Shown here: positions 49,797 through 61,759 of the stretch, in pieces
Layout of the letters: each line of letters begins with the position of its first letter
Position numbering within the stretch: position 1 is the first letter of the stretch
Source of the DNA: Erythrocercus mccallii
Taxonomy: Eukaryota > Chordata > Aves > Passeriformes > Dicruridae
Assembly: GCA_013397435.1 (NCBI GenBank)
Contig: VZRG01000205.1
Location: forward strand, 62,001 to 126,000
Reading direction: 5' to 3'
DNA: 64,000 nucleotides
Notes under the pieces: model-generated
Databases searched by the model: none
The model's input: the letters and a program-made list of their open reading frames with translations, nothing else
Told to the model about the DNA's origin: nothing
Program-made: the position numbers and the translations under genes

Positions 49797-52669
49797 CTGT
49801 AGAACATCACTAAACCTTCATAAAACACAGTCCCATACTACTTTTACTTCCATTGTTAAGTTAACCATTGCTTCTAGAGATGTTTAAAAAAAAAATTAAA
49901 AATAACCTATTTTTTCAGTAGTTTAATTTCTCCACTTGATCAGGATTTCCCAAACTTACACAAGCTTCTTGTTATCTGTAGAAAATGACCATAAGCTTAT
50001 TGACTTTCAATGGCCAAGGGAATGCTCTCCCTCTCAGGAACATTAAATAATACTTGGGCAGAAAAGTTCCTGAACTTCTACTCACAGACTAGAAAATTAT
50101 ATTAGTCTAGAAAAAAACATTCCTCCAGTTGAGCATGCATGCCTGTGGCTGAACTAAACTCTTTCCCCAATTAAATTATATCAGTGTTGATAGCTCAATC
50201 TCCAGGAAACTCTGTTGTTATTCCATCAGAGAAAACCAACGTTGACTCCCCCCTGCAGATCTCATTAGTGAGGCCAAAGGTGGGAAGAGAACCTCACTCA
50301 CTCTTTCAAAAAGAGAGGATCACCACTGAGGTGTCCTTTGTGTGAAAGTACAGCCTGGTGTGTAAGTCATGTTTTAGATTCATTTAAAAAAATGAACAAA
50401 TCCAACAGGAGATGCTGCCACTCTCCTGCTAGTTCAAAGCAAAAAAAGCACTTAAACAATTCATGGTTTATAACAAGGCAGATCACAAAGAATAAAAGAA
50501 AATAAATGTTACATAAATCATGTAATCTCTTTCCCAATGCAGTTCATTAACAGCTTCAAAAATAAATCAAATAACATTGCCAAAAAAAAAAAAGCTGAGA
50601 TAATTAGATTTGTACAGCAAACTTATTGTGCTAGCATTCCAAATCATCTTGAAAAGCACACCAACACATTTCTGACTAAGAGCATTACTAGAACCATTTT
50701 CCTTTGCAGAATGACTCAGTGCAAAAGTATCCTATCCAGAGCAGCTCCAAACACTGCTCCATGCTGCATTTTGTCTTTACCAGTTTTAAGACCAAATGTC
50801 CAAAATATCCCAAGTAAATCAGAACTGAGCATCTGAAGTGGCCAGGGCACAGAAGCCATGGGCAGGGCACATTCCTTTCACAGCAGCCCAGGAAGGCAGA
50901 GAGCACAGATTTTGTGCTCTTATTTATCCTGAAGAAGAGAACTGTGCATCAAGTAAAAGCTGCTGGACTTAACACTTACAGCCCTGGACATTATGGATCT
51001 GCTTTGGGGTTTTTGTACTTTAAAGTCATAGCAGATTCTTACAAGTTCAGTAGAGCTGTGAGGAAGAGAAGCTTAGATATGCCTCAATGAGCAGCTATAC
51101 ACTTCAGCAAGCTGCTACATCTTGTGCACTATATAATACTTATACATCTTAGCATTTTTTAACTTCTTCGAAATTTCTACCAAAGAAATTTTTATCAATT
51201 TTTCTGCACCTTCCCAAACCTTCTTTGATATTTAGCTGCAAAAAGAACCTTTTTTTTCCTTTTTTTCTGAATAAGTACCAGCCTAGTCTATGAAAACTAG
51301 TATTCCCAAAAGATGAAGCAGTTTTAAAAATCACCACATCAACTCAACTTTGATATGCTGGACAGAGAGTTAGAAGTCATGGCACAGAATCTGGACTAAC
51401 ATGTCATGCCACATGTTCGGGAACTTCTCTGGGACCACTTGAAAATCTCTTGTGTTTTTGCCTACACTGTCTGTGAGGTGCCATCACTGCTATTTTATAA
51501 ATCTGAAGGAATGGTCAAACATTAAAAAAATGGGATCTCTGGTGAATAAGTAACATACACAAGCGATATAAAATGGTAAGAAAACATAGTATGCAAAAAC
51601 AAGCACTAGAACAACCAGAGCCAGGCAAGCAGAAACAGATGGAAAATGCCATTCAGAGAGTAGAAAAGGCATCAATAAGCTCTCCCTAGAGAGGGAGCCT
51701 ATAAACTTAATCACAAGACGTCCTTGGGGAAAAACTAGCAGATAGGCAAATGAAAACAAAATGAGTTAATCAACCCCAAAAAACCACTAAAAACACTGGA
51801 GCAAGTTAAAGATTAAACCTATTAACGGTCCTACAGAGTCTCCAATAACATAATCCAGTCTCTGGAAGAAGGTATTTTATAGTTCAAGGTGATTAAGAAA
51901 ACCTACCTCTGCCATGTATAGTCTTGGAACATGCAAGAAAATACTGTGCTGGAAATAAAGCACCAGTAATGCCAAATGAAGGCAAGAGCCAGCAGGTGTG
52001 GCAGAGCTGACTCTCATGTGTCCTGCTTTCCAGGACTTGGCCTCATGCTTTGTTGGTTGCCTTTGTACACTGTAAAGTTCTGAGTAACTTGAGTTGCTCA
52101 AAATAGTTAAAGCTTGTACTTTTCAGACTTCGAGTGCTACACAAAAAAACTGTTGCGTAGGAACAACAAGTAATACAAGATTCAATAATTTCTAAACAGC
52201 AGGCTTGCAAAAGTTGCCATTGAAGGATTCTGTAATGCCTTGTACTCAGCTGGCTGCATCCACCTCTGAAAGGAATCACTAAGTGGATATCACTGGATAA
52301 GTAGGAATTACTACTCTCTTGGGTTTGAATCTAAACTAAGAGCAGAAGAAACACCATGTGATCTAAGCAACCAACCAGTTATGGGTAAGAGCTACCTTTA
52401 AAATGATAGTCATTCATTAATAATCCACAGGCTGAACTTTGTTCTCTAATTATACTGGAAATACTTACAGAATCGTGAATACAACTGTAGAAATCAAAAT
52501 TGTGCATGAAGACCAAAAAATGCTAGATCCATCATATAAATCACATACAATAAATAAACAGATTATCATGACTTACAACCCTATATTTAGCAGATAAAAC
52601 TATTGCTCTTAAATTTCTTTGCACTTGATCTTACGAGAAACAATAATCTCACAACACTTTTGTACATTT

Positions 52670-52785
52670 AGTTTTACAGACTAAAGCTGAGACAGATGAT
52701 ACAATTTCCTTAAGCAAAACACAACAGTGGAGCCAAGGATGAACCCAGATGTCTTAATTTTCAATGCAGGAATTATTCCAGACTC
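52670..52785 (-). repeat. MIR-like SINE relic
   Basis: Read on the plus strand, 'gttttacagactaaagctgag' is followed by 'tccttaagcaaa', 'agtggagccaaggatgaaccc' (broken by substitutions) and 'agatgtctta'. This matches in order the reverse complement of a MIR/core-SINE: 'ttttacagatgaggaaactgag', 'gttaagtaac', 'gcagagc.ggattcgaaccc', 'ggtctga'. That places the element on the minus strand. Diverged and inactive. Confidence 0.5.
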
Positions 52786-55366
52786 CCTTCCTTCATTCAG
52801 TGTTAAAGATAGATGTTACAAAAATAATTAACACTGCTTTAGGTTTATTTTTTGAATTTCAGTGGAATGATCTTTTTTTAATTTGCTAAGTGAAATGAAT
52901 ACAAGGTAATCCTTGAAATAAATCCTTCCATTGAAATTATGCTTGGAAAAAGGAACCCTAGCCTAGTATGCGCACAGGCAAAGAACTCAAATTTCAAAAT
53001 AGCAAATTTCAGCAAAATAAATTGGACGAGCTCAACTAGTCAGATTTTCTGTTTGTAAGATGAGTTTTGAACCTCTGCCTTTCCTCAAACTATGCAAAAG
53101 GAACACGTTTTCAAGAACATTCTTGTCCATACGTGTGTACAAATAACTAAATGTCTTTTAACAAAAGTTTAGGTAGCAAAGTTAATGAAGAAACTGTGCC
53201 TCCTCATCCCCAAAAATGCACAGTGTTGCTAAGAAAGATAGTTGGTGAATTTTTCACAATTATTAACGTTTGGAAATATGGGAATAAGGAGAAAGTCTCA
53301 TTAGCTACTCAGAAAAAAGAAAAAACCCTAACAAACAAACAACAAAAAGAATTTTAAAACCTCACAAATTTTACAATATTATGAATACCTTTAAATGTTT
53401 AATTTCTGCTCAGTGCATGGGTTATTGGTTACAAACGCACAGGAACATGCACAGGATCACCCCAGAACAGTGCCCACTGTGACAACACCTGAGGAGGGAG
53501 GCAGGAGCAGCTGGGAGATGCAACGTTGTCCTTGCCAGGAGCAGCACTACAGAATCAGCCGGGGACAGGCTCCCTGCCCTTCTGCTGCTTTGACCCTGGG
53601 CACAGCCAAGCACCCTCCCACCTTGCTGCTAATCCAAAATTAAATTCATAAATTCCAGGTCTACAACGTGAACTTATTCCCCATTTTTAAAGGCTTTTTG
53701 TGGTTAAAAAATATATATAACCAGGATGACAATCCACAAGACAGCATGAATTTATGAAGGCAGAATTACCGAGTCAGGGCAAGAAAACATCTTTTGGAAT
53801 TGCTTCAGATTCTAATGTTTTTCCTCAATAACTTTGCCCAGGAATAATAGAGAAAAAAACAACCACAGTGGTTTCTGGGTGGCTAACGTGGTTATATCCC
53901 AGGCATAAAATACCAAACAAAACTATCTTTTAATAAAAAACTTTCCTTCAAATGTAAAACTGATACCTTTTTCTGGTTTATGGATAATTTAGCTTGATTA
54001 CCATAATTGTCACAAAAATGCTGAAATATAATTCTCTTCTTCTTTAAACAAAGATTGTCTTACAGGCTTGGGATCAGTCCATTGACTCTTTTGCATTGGT
54101 GGAATAATTCAGAGAGTAAAGTTTTAAAGGGACACAGAAATTTGCCTGTCCTGACCCCCCAATGAGTGTAGAAGGAACATGACATTCCCCATGAGCGCTT
54201 AGCACAAGCAAGGCAAAACAAGCAAGTCAGTAGCTCCCAAAGTGTTTCTCAGCTGAGGGAGGGAGGCACCCAGTTCTAGACCCTGGCTGCAGATGCAGAA
54301 GAAGCCTGTGACATTCTCTGGATGTGTGGGGAGTGCAGGACATCTTGCTGCCCCAGCCACACTCAAGTCAAAACACCTTGAGCCACCTCCGCTTCACTTC
54401 TCCCTTGCTCACCAACCCCAAGTGTGGCAATACACTTTAAGACAATTTTATCTGCATGGATGCATCCCAGAGAAAATTAATTGTCAGTATGTTTCCTTGA
54501 AAACAGATACAAGATCCTAAGACATGAAATATGGACACTTTTCACTATCATGATGCTAAATTTGGAGGCTAAGTGGCTCCCACTAAAACATCAACAGCAT
54601 TAACTGCTGTAACTGAGAAATGCATTCTCTGCTAAAATTAGATCATCTCATAAACAGACAGACCCTACACACTCAGCCCTAATTTTCTCTATTTAGAGTC
54701 CCTTTGTAACTGAAAAACTGTCTCTCCCTGAAGTACTGGAGAAACTGGCTGAAGTTTTATCTTATTGCAACCACCTCCTTATAAGCAATAAGTTACTGTA
54801 TCATTTTTAAATTGCTGCAGTAAGGCACTTTCTGAAGGGGATTGTCCATCTCTGGTTCTTATTTCATACGTTCTTTCATACCATCTTTGGGGATTTTATT
54901 TTTAGTTTTAGCCAGTACAAAACTATCCTCCTTGAATCAAGCCAGAATATTGCTACAGGTTGGTGCTCCTTCCATGAGAATAAACTACTTGTTCACACAT
55001 TTCACAGTCCAGCACAGGCTTCCCCCAGTCTCTCAGTACCAAATGAGAGATGTCATCACCTAACAGCTTGGCAAATGGCACCTTTTGCTAAATGAAGGCT
55101 GGAAAACAATTAATTTGACTTCTGTAACTTTGACCTGCTCAATTTACTTTATGTGGACGCAAAGTCAGAGCCTCAATAGCAAAACAGGAGAATCAATGAG
55201 GAAAAAATGGAGCTGAAAGTGGGGTATACAGTGGCTTTGGTGGGATGATATTTAAATTCCAACTAAAATTAAAGATTACAAAAATGGTCCTGACAATATT
55301 CAGTTGAAAAACAACTGAGAAATTAATAATAAAAATCCTGCATAGTCCTGGCCTCTATTTACTTAC

Positions 55367-55440
55367 ACGAGCCATTCCTTTCTGTATCACAACGTTCTCT
55401 ACAAGCTTTCCTTTAGTGTCATACTTTGCACGATGGCCAG
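55367..55440 (-). CDS. Candidate internal exon 4 (74 nt), unknown protein
   Basis: On the minus strand, acceptor TTTTTGTAGTCCCTCTCTGAG is followed by CT, then 24 open codons, then the donor CGT|GTAAGTA with the full GTAAGT consensus. The other two frames both contain stops. The peptide begins GHRAKYDTKG, continues KLVENVVIQ and ends KGMAR: basic, mixed and protein-like, with no recognised domain. The two leading bases need a phase-1 intron before it, which the candidate exon at 56573-56602 supplies (G + CT = Ala). It ends in phase 0, which fits 47882-47926. An in-frame TGA just before the acceptor rules out an upstream extension. Confidence 0.42.
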
Positions 55441-55444
55441 CTCA

Positions 55445-56570
55445 GAGAGGGACTACAAAAACTTGCTGCAAGCATTTAAAAACTGAGAAAATTCCTTGGC
55501 TTTAGTGATATAGGCCTTTATAACACGTCAAAACTCCTTTGTAGAGGTTTCTGTTGTTTTTGTGTGTATTTGTTTTCAAAACTCAAGCTCTATTTCAACG
55601 GTCAGGTCAAACATGGAATTTCACAGTGTATGTTTTGCATGGTCTCATTCATCTGTTCACTCTAACAGCTTCTCAGTTTCCATCACTCAGAGTAAAATAT
55701 TTCATCTCCCTTAAAGCTTAAATAGCAATAGAAACATTGTTAAAACACCAACAAACTCTTGCTCAGAAATACACTGTTTAAGTGATAGACCACATTTGGT
55801 ATTTCTACTGTTTTATATTATAACTGCTTTGTTCAGAATACTTTACACAATGGAATTTATTAGAGTCTCTTCTAGTGAATAATTTGTCCTAATTTGCTTG
55901 AAATATGCAGTACCTATTAGTTATAGATTACACTTTTTTTCTGACTCTTCAATGTTTAACGTTTCAGTTTTATGAAGTCTGAGATAAAAAAAAGGTTCAT
56001 TCCTAGAAACAAGCAGAATTTACAATCTGTTAAGATTCCACACATAATAATCATATTAAACACAGAAGAGATGAATAGTAATGTAACTTTCATTAAAAAA
56101 ACAAAACCAGAACAAACAAAAGCAACCACAAAACACATAAATGATCAAAAGCAAAAAACTGTGGTATGAATAAAGTGGTGAGATTGTTTTATGTGAAATC
56201 TGATAAAGAATTTGTTACAAGGGGCTCTTCGGTTTGGAGTGTACACAACTTAATACTGGTAGGAGTATTTTCCACGTAATGTTTCTAAGGATTAAACAAG
56301 CTCCCTTCATAGCTTGTCTGCAAGTTGGCAGATGTCTGTTGTTAACAAGGGAATCTTGCATACTCTATTCTCTCCCGGAGTTTTAATTTTGTTCTTTTAT
56401 TTCTTTGTCAGTTCCTTTTATCTACAATGAAAGTCACACATCCTGAAAGCAGAGCTCTTCCTCTGAGCACATGGAATACCTGTCTTTAACATTACCATAT
56501 ATATGCATGCACATATGTTTTCTAATTCTAAGAAAAAAATCAAGGGATAATCTTTGGGCATATATTATTT
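55445..56570. other. Probable short intron of the candidate gene
   Basis: AT-rich and stop-rich in all frames. Apart from A runs at about 56094-56160, nothing notable is seen. Confidence 0.4.
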
Positions 56571-56572
56571 AC

Positions 56573-56602
56573 CAGAATTTGGATTTGAATCTTCACTCAC
56601 TG
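56573..56602 (-). CDS. Candidate internal exon 3 (30 nt microexon)
   Basis: On the minus strand, TTTAGAACCATTTTGCAG precedes 30 bases ending TCTG|GTAAATA. Read with two leading bases and one trailing base it gives VSEDSNPNS, a polar, serine-rich peptide typical of a linker. The frames requiring other phases hit TGA. Both phases (in 1, out 1) agree with the neighbours at 57.5 kb and 55.4 kb. The donor is moderate (GTAAAT). Because the length is divisible by three it could be alternatively included. Very short, so chance is a real alternative. Confidence 0.35.
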
Positions 56603-56609
56603 CTGCAAA

Positions 56610-57415
56610 ATGGTTCTAAATAACCTTTGATCTAGCGGTTCCACACACCCCATTTTACACATGAGATCTTCTCATACGAAGCAGTGTTTAACATTTTGTC
56701 AGTTCTCAGGTCTCTGCCCCATCAGTACAGACTGTGCTTGTGGTGTACAAGGGACACCACTCATCCCTGGGATGCCACCAGAGAGGCTGCCTTTTGTACA
56801 TTACATAACCATTATTTAGTGGTTAAAATGAAAGTGCAGGTCAGAGAAGCTTTAAGAGTGGATTTCTATTTTATATGTACATTAGCAAATCTTCAGAGGC
56901 TACCTGGCTAATTGAATACCATCATAATTCCCCTGCACTGAGCCTGTGGAATGAACTGCCATTCAAACATGGAATGGAAAAAGAGACTGCAATATGGCAA
57001 ATTTAATACAAAGACTTTTAACAGTGATTGCCAGAGGAGCTCTCAAAATTAATCACTTTCAGACAGAACAATGTTGCTAATTCCTATTTAAGTCTGAAAT
57101 ATTTAACATACTGATCTTCTCAGAATGTAGTTCAAAGAGCACGCTCCTCCTCTTCAGAGCAACTAGGGACCAAGCCTCTCTAATAGGATTGCAAGAGCCC
57201 CAGAGTGGCTCTGCAATAGCTTATAAAGATGGTGGGTTAGCCTGCTGACTGGGATATTTACTGCATCAGCTTAGTTCAGCTGTAATATTTAGAGAAAAAA
57301 AAGCCAAAGTGAGGGTCAACAATTGTCCCCTTTTCTGCAGATCAACAGGGAGCAGCAGTGGCTGATGTTAGAGCAAGCCAGGTCTCACCACTTGCTGCGG
57401 GCTGGGTGTACCCAT
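56610..57415. other. Probable short intron of the candidate gene
   Basis: Mostly AT-rich with no further convincing exon. A minus-strand acceptor-to-donor pair around 57270 encloses 18 bases with stops in all three frames, so it is not coding. Confidence 0.35.
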
Positions 57416-57419
57416 ACAC

Positions 57420-57590
57420 CTGACCCGTCAGTCAGACCTGTTTGGTTTTCCAGCATGTGCTGATCAGCTTTCCTATCAAACAGATGCACCTGTAAACTTC
57501 TTATTGTCCAGTTTCTCTCATGCTTTGTTCCTCCTGCCAGATAAACAAGCTTGGGTTGTAAGATCATCGCACACTCACTGCCACCACCTC
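57420..57590 (-). CDS. Candidate exon 2/3 (153 or 171 nt), unknown protein; possible start codon
   Basis: On the minus strand a textbook acceptor (GTCTTTTTCCTTGCAG, ending at 57591) opens a frame that stays clear for more than 60 codons. Two leading bases are followed by GGGSECAMILQPK, LVYLAGGTKHERNW, TIRSLQVHLFDRK and ADQHMLENQTG. Two donors give the phase-1 end needed by the next exon: TCAG|GTGTAT (exon 57420-57590, 171 nt) or ACAG|GTCTGA (57438-57590, 153 nt). Neither is strong. The alternating hydrophobic and polar pattern suggests beta strands, but I recognise no family. The ATG (Met of MILQPK) has G at -3 and could be the start codon if the exons upstream are untranslated. Confidence 0.42.
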
Positions 57591-57594
57591 CTGC

Positions 57595-60138
57595 AAGGAA
57601 AAAGACTCATATGCCAAAATCCAGGTGAACCCACCAGCTGAGTGCTACAAGCACACCAATTACTGCTCTGAGACCTGGCTGTCATGGAAACATTCCCCAC
57701 AAACTGTCAGTGGCCTTATCCATGCAAGCTAAAGGTTGCATCAAGAAAGAAACAGGTGAAAAATTAATCGTTCAACTTCGGCAGCTTTTACAAACATCCA
57801 TAAAGCTGAAATCTGAGAAAATAGTAGGTTTGGTTAAGAGTTTTATTAACAGAGCTACCAATCATACTAGTTTTCAAATGTCATAGCAATGTTCTGCTTC
57901 TCCCTTTTACAAGAAAAACTCTCACAGAGCATGAACGGTGAGACCCAAGCATTGTCATTTACCTCACCTGTCTTTAGACTGAGCACATGTAGTTAATTTT
58001 ATTCTACATAAGACACATGAAAGGACATTAAAAGTAATCTAATTTAATTAAACCTTGGCTTAATTATATCTATTGGAGCTGAACTGTCAGATACAGTGTA
58101 CAGTGTAAGCTTCCACAACATTTTCCAGTCTTAAAATATTACTTTTTAAACTATAATGTTTGCACATTGACAGAGCTTTTCTAACCTTTATCTATAGCAG
58201 ATATGGATTTGAAATAGTTTACTTACTTTGGTTTCATTCTGAAGCTGAACAGGATTAAAATGACATCTAAACTCAACTGGATCTCAGCTGTGCCACAAAT
58301 CTCACTCATCTTCCTCTTGTGAAAGAGGATTTATGGACTTTTAGTTGACTAATAAATGCCTTGAGAGTGTAATGGCAACATATACTGTGCACGCTGTCAC
58401 ACATAGGGTGAGGTACTCTGAGGCATGCACTCTGGCCACAGTGCAGTGGGGCACGTGGTGCACAATCTGTAGGGCCTTTGGAAGGAAGAAATCTGTGAGA
58501 CAGCTGCCTGCCATTTCAGGGAAGTAAATCAAGAACATATGTTTCTGAGTTTTCATATTTTCTTTTAAACAACACCCTCAGATATTTACACACAAACATA
58601 CATAAGCACACACACAACAAAGCTTCCAAATACACCAATGATTCACTCACTCCTCAGTACTGTATGTCTTCTGGCATACAAAATTCCAGATGCATAAAAC
58701 ATTTTAGCAGAAGAATATATTGAAAATCAGCTTCAAAGAACACAGAAGTTAGTGTGAGTTCAGGGAACTAAATTACACAGATTCATCTTGTTGCTGTGCT
58801 GTAGATTAGTTTTCATTATATGAATCCTGCAGGCTATTGAGTGTAAGGCAGTTGTAGGTAGCTCTTGTGGAATAAGACATCATTTCCTCAACTTCTCCAT
58901 CTATATTTGATGCCCATTTTTCAAGTAGCTACAAACAGAAACTGTATAATATATCCACACAGCATTTTTTTTATTTTGCTAAGATGATGATGAAGGTATA
59001 CAGTAATTTTTTCCCTTCAGTCATACCACCAGCCTATCAAAAGAAAATGCAAATGGGATTAATCCTCATTCTACCCAGAGATCAATTTCTAAAACATTAT
59101 CTCCTGCTCCAGACATTCACAGGCTGTAGCCACCAGGCAACATGAGAACTGCAGCCTTGTCTCCTGTCTGAGCAAGTGTGACAAAACTGCTGGGGACTCT
59201 GCTAGTTCTGCTTCCAGTTTATTGACTGACCATGTGCAAGTCACCTTTTCTGCATCTCACTCACTTCAGTTGCAAGAACTGTCTTAATGAAATCCACCTC
59301 TGTATTGAACTGAAACCCGAAGCTGAACTCCCGATTGCAAACTACATACCATTTCTCTTCATGAAGAACACTCCCCACTACCAGCAAAAAATTAATACCA
59401 ATATTATTGTTGCATTCACTTCTCCTGCAAAGTTTCAGTAAAGCATAAATATCTTTCTTTCTTCAAAATACCTGGCCAACTTCAGGATGGACATTTTAAA
59501 CAGGACTAGATTACTTCCTTCTTATTACTTTATGCTAATGCTTTTATCATCATGTGCTAATCAACAGGAAAATATAGTTCCTGTTCTGGAGGATGTTAAT
59601 AAAAAAAGTACTGATTTTATAAAACTATTCTTTTAATTATGTACTTGAAAAACTGCTTAGATACATGAAAATTAAATAGATCTAATGAAGTGGAATGGAG
59701 TGCTAAGTTTAATTAAACAAATTAAAAAATTTGCAGAAATGATATTAAGTGATCTTTGAAATGGAAATGGTGTACCAAGCTCTACACTTCATGTTAAGAT
59801 TACAGCTGAGTGAGCAAAATACTCCCAAATGCACCGTGGCAAATTCTGCAGGGCAAACCAAGTACACCTCTACACATAAAATTCCCTACAAATATTTGCT
59901 CAGATGAAAAAAAATTGTCTGCACTTCTAACAAACATCGTAGCAAAGAGGCTTTTTCAAGACCCTTTTTTCTACAAACAGTGAATTCTTACTGAATCTTT
60001 GAGAGAATAACTTTAAAAATAACCAACCTCAGCACCCATATATCTTCTGAAGACCTGAGTGCTGGTGCTCTGCTTGCCCACGTACCCCTCTGCAAAGCAC
60101 CACGCAGGTGCTCTCCAGCCCTCCCCAGTGCCTTCCCT
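57595..60138. other. Probable intron of the candidate gene
   Basis: AT-rich and without a convincing exon. Minus-strand donor-like sites near 57963, 58220 and 58649 are good, but their upstream frames do not connect in phase with the exons on either side. Confidence 0.4.
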
Positions 60139-60141
60139 CAC

Positions 60142-60231
60142 CGTATTTCCCCTGAGCCCTCTGCAACCAGGAAAACTTGCAGAAATTGTCTGGAAATTCT
60201 GAACATGCATACTCGGAAAATTCAACAACTA
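60142..60231 (-). CDS. Candidate exon (90 nt), coding or 5' UTR, unknown protein
   Basis: On the minus strand, acceptor CACACCAGTTTTGCAG is followed by 90 bases ending AAATACG|GTGAGGG, a good donor. With two leading bases and one trailing base it is open for 29 codons: VVEFSEYACSEFPDN then FCKFSWLQRAQGKY. Two cysteines and several aromatics look plausible for a secreted or membrane domain, but no family is recognised. The phase-1 end joins the exon at 57590 (G + GA = Gly). An alternative acceptor inside it (TTTTCCTGGTTGCAG) would leave only 19 nt. No in-frame ATG is present, so if the promoter is at 60.5-61 kb this exon may be untranslated. Confidence 0.35.
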
Positions 60232-60480
60232 CTGCAAAACTGGTGTGAGGCTAGAAATGCGAACATTTATGAAGTTATTGTTTTACAGCATTTCTGCTTA
60301 TTTCTCCCCATCCTACCTCAGCAATCCACAGACAGCCTCCCTGAAGGCTGTCAGGCAGTGACCTGCTCAGCACCACGTGGGTACAAATAAGCCTTCTGCA
60401 GTGTAGCCCTGTTAGTTTACAGCAACTTTCAGAGTTGTTGGCTTTTCTTCTCAAACCTTCAATTAAGCACAAGAAATCAA

Positions 60481-60488
60481 TACGTCAC
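60481..60488. promoter_or_regulatory. CRE-like site
   Basis: tacgtcac (TGACGTA on the minus strand) matches the CREB/ATF core with one mismatch in the palindrome. It lies about 60 bp from the donor-bearing CpG-rich patch. Confidence 0.3.
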
Positions 60489-60499
60489 AAAAAAAAGTT

Positions 60500-61060
60500 C
60501 TCTACCCACCACATTTGCTGCCGGTACAGACGACGAGCACTTACGTGCGAAGAAACGCCCTCACCACACCACCAGCGCTCCGGGGAGGCTCAGCCCTGAC
60601 CCTCCTGGCTCCCAGAGAAGGTTGTTCCCCGTGTCCCCAAGCCCCGTGGGGTGGCACTGATGAGCCCCAGCCAGCGGGATGCTCTCATGGAGCTGCACAC
60701 CCCAACCCTGGGTCCCGGCCGCCCATCAGCCACCAGCGGGGCACAGGCTGCCGAAAGGCCTCGGCTCTCTGCTGCAACAGCCACATTTGGGCTCTTTTAA
60801 AGCCGTCGTTTGAGGATGTGAAACACATGCTGGACTGTCAGCCAAGCTCTCCATTGCATTTAAATCGACAGGAGTCACGGCTGCCCCGTCACCGCCGGGG
60901 GTGGTGAGGGCCAGAGCGGCCACTCTGGCACCTTCCCGCACGCGTGGCTGGAAGCTGCATTTTCCATTCCAGGGGCTTGTCTGGAAACACCGGCTGTTCC
61001 CAAACACAGCCTGCCCTGCCGGAGCCCCCAGACCAAAACAGTGAGCACTGCTCTCAGGAG
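60500..61060 (-). promoter_or_regulatory. CpG-rich patch, possible promoter and first exon of the minus-strand gene
   Basis: About 550 bp are clearly richer in G+C and CpG than the surroundings (for example gacgacgagc, cagcgctccgggg, cggccgccc, caccgccggggg, cgcacgcg). On the minus strand a strong donor, TTCGCAC|GTAAGTGC, lies at 60544, so a first exon could end at 60545. A frame across that junction has an in-frame TGA a few codons upstream and no ATG, which fits an untranslated first exon. Open frames of 93-130 codons on both strands are what GC-rich composition gives. Promoter activity is inferred. Confidence 0.35.
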
Positions 61061-61423
61061 TGGCCTAAGGCGAGGTGACACTTGGCCCAGTACATTGGCA
61101 GTCCCTATGAAATACCATCCATGAGCGAGTGCCTCTTGCTCTCCGCAATGAGGCCAGCGATGAGCACTGGATAAAATGGGAGCAGGGGGCAAGGATGTCT
61201 CATGGAATTGGGGCACGTGCTGCCACCAGCCCTGGGGTGGGGCAAACAGGTCTGGTTTTAAGCTAAAGCAGCACTAGAGTGACCATGTGCTACCCACACC
61301 GCCCTGAAACTGAAACTCCACTGTAGACAACTTCATTCTAGATGTAAAAAACACCCACTCACTCACCTCAAACTAAAACAAGACACAAAAATCTCTTTAA
61401 GGGGTATGGTTGTGACTTTTAGC

Positions 61424-61758
61424 TTTGAGAAAAGAGTCATCTCTCTCTACAACTACCTGAAATGAGGTTGTAGCCAAGTGGGGGGGGGGAGGAGTCAGTC
61501 TCTTCTCTCAGGTAAGAGGCAACAGGATGAGAGGGAATAGCCTCAAGTAGCACCAGGAGAGGTTGAGATTGGATATTACAAAGAATTTATTCACTGAAAG
61601 GATTGTCAAGCACTGGAACAGGCTGCCCAGGGAAGTAGTGGGGTTACCAGCCCTGGAGGGATTTAAGAGATGAGTAGATGTGGTCCCTAGGGACAGTGCT
61701 GAGTTAATTGTCTTTTTTGATGACCTTAAAGGTCTTTCCTAACCAATTCTATGATTAT
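61424..61758 (+). mobile_element. CR1 LINE, 3' end (5'-truncated)
   Basis: About 335 bp follow the CR1 3' end in order: 'ctacaactacctgaaatgag', 'gttgtagccaagtgggg', a tract around 'ggatattacaaagaattta', 'caggctgcccagggaagtag', 'ccctggagggatttaag', 'gatgaccttaaaggtcttt' and the terminal 'attctatgatta' octamer-like repeat. Orientation is plus. It contains only the end of the ORF2 region and the 3' UTR, with many substitutions and a G10 run, so it is inactive. Confidence 0.95.
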
Positions 61759-61759
61759 T

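Larger units (their letters stand above)
47930..55360. other. AT-rich stretch, probably intron of the candidate minus-strand gene
   Basis: If the exon model is right this is an intron of about 7.4 kb. It holds a possible 36-nt phase-0 microexon (49761-49796), a MIR-like relic (52670-52785) and a GC-richer patch at 53430-53630. Nothing else gene-like is seen. Open frames of 99-117 codons (48309-48662, 50537-50836) lack support. Confidence 0.45.

Noticed and set aside
58651..58717. Minus-strand segment MFYASGILYARRHTVLR before a GTGAGTGA donor
   Set aside because: Its phases do not fit between the candidate exons at 60.2 and 57.5 kb, and no acceptor is evident. It could only be an alternative start exon.
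60515..60907. 130-codon plus-strand frame in the CpG-rich patch
   Set aside because: Overlapping open frames on the other strand (60590-60784, 60726-61007) show that composition alone explains it; proline/serine/glycine-rich with no recognised domain.
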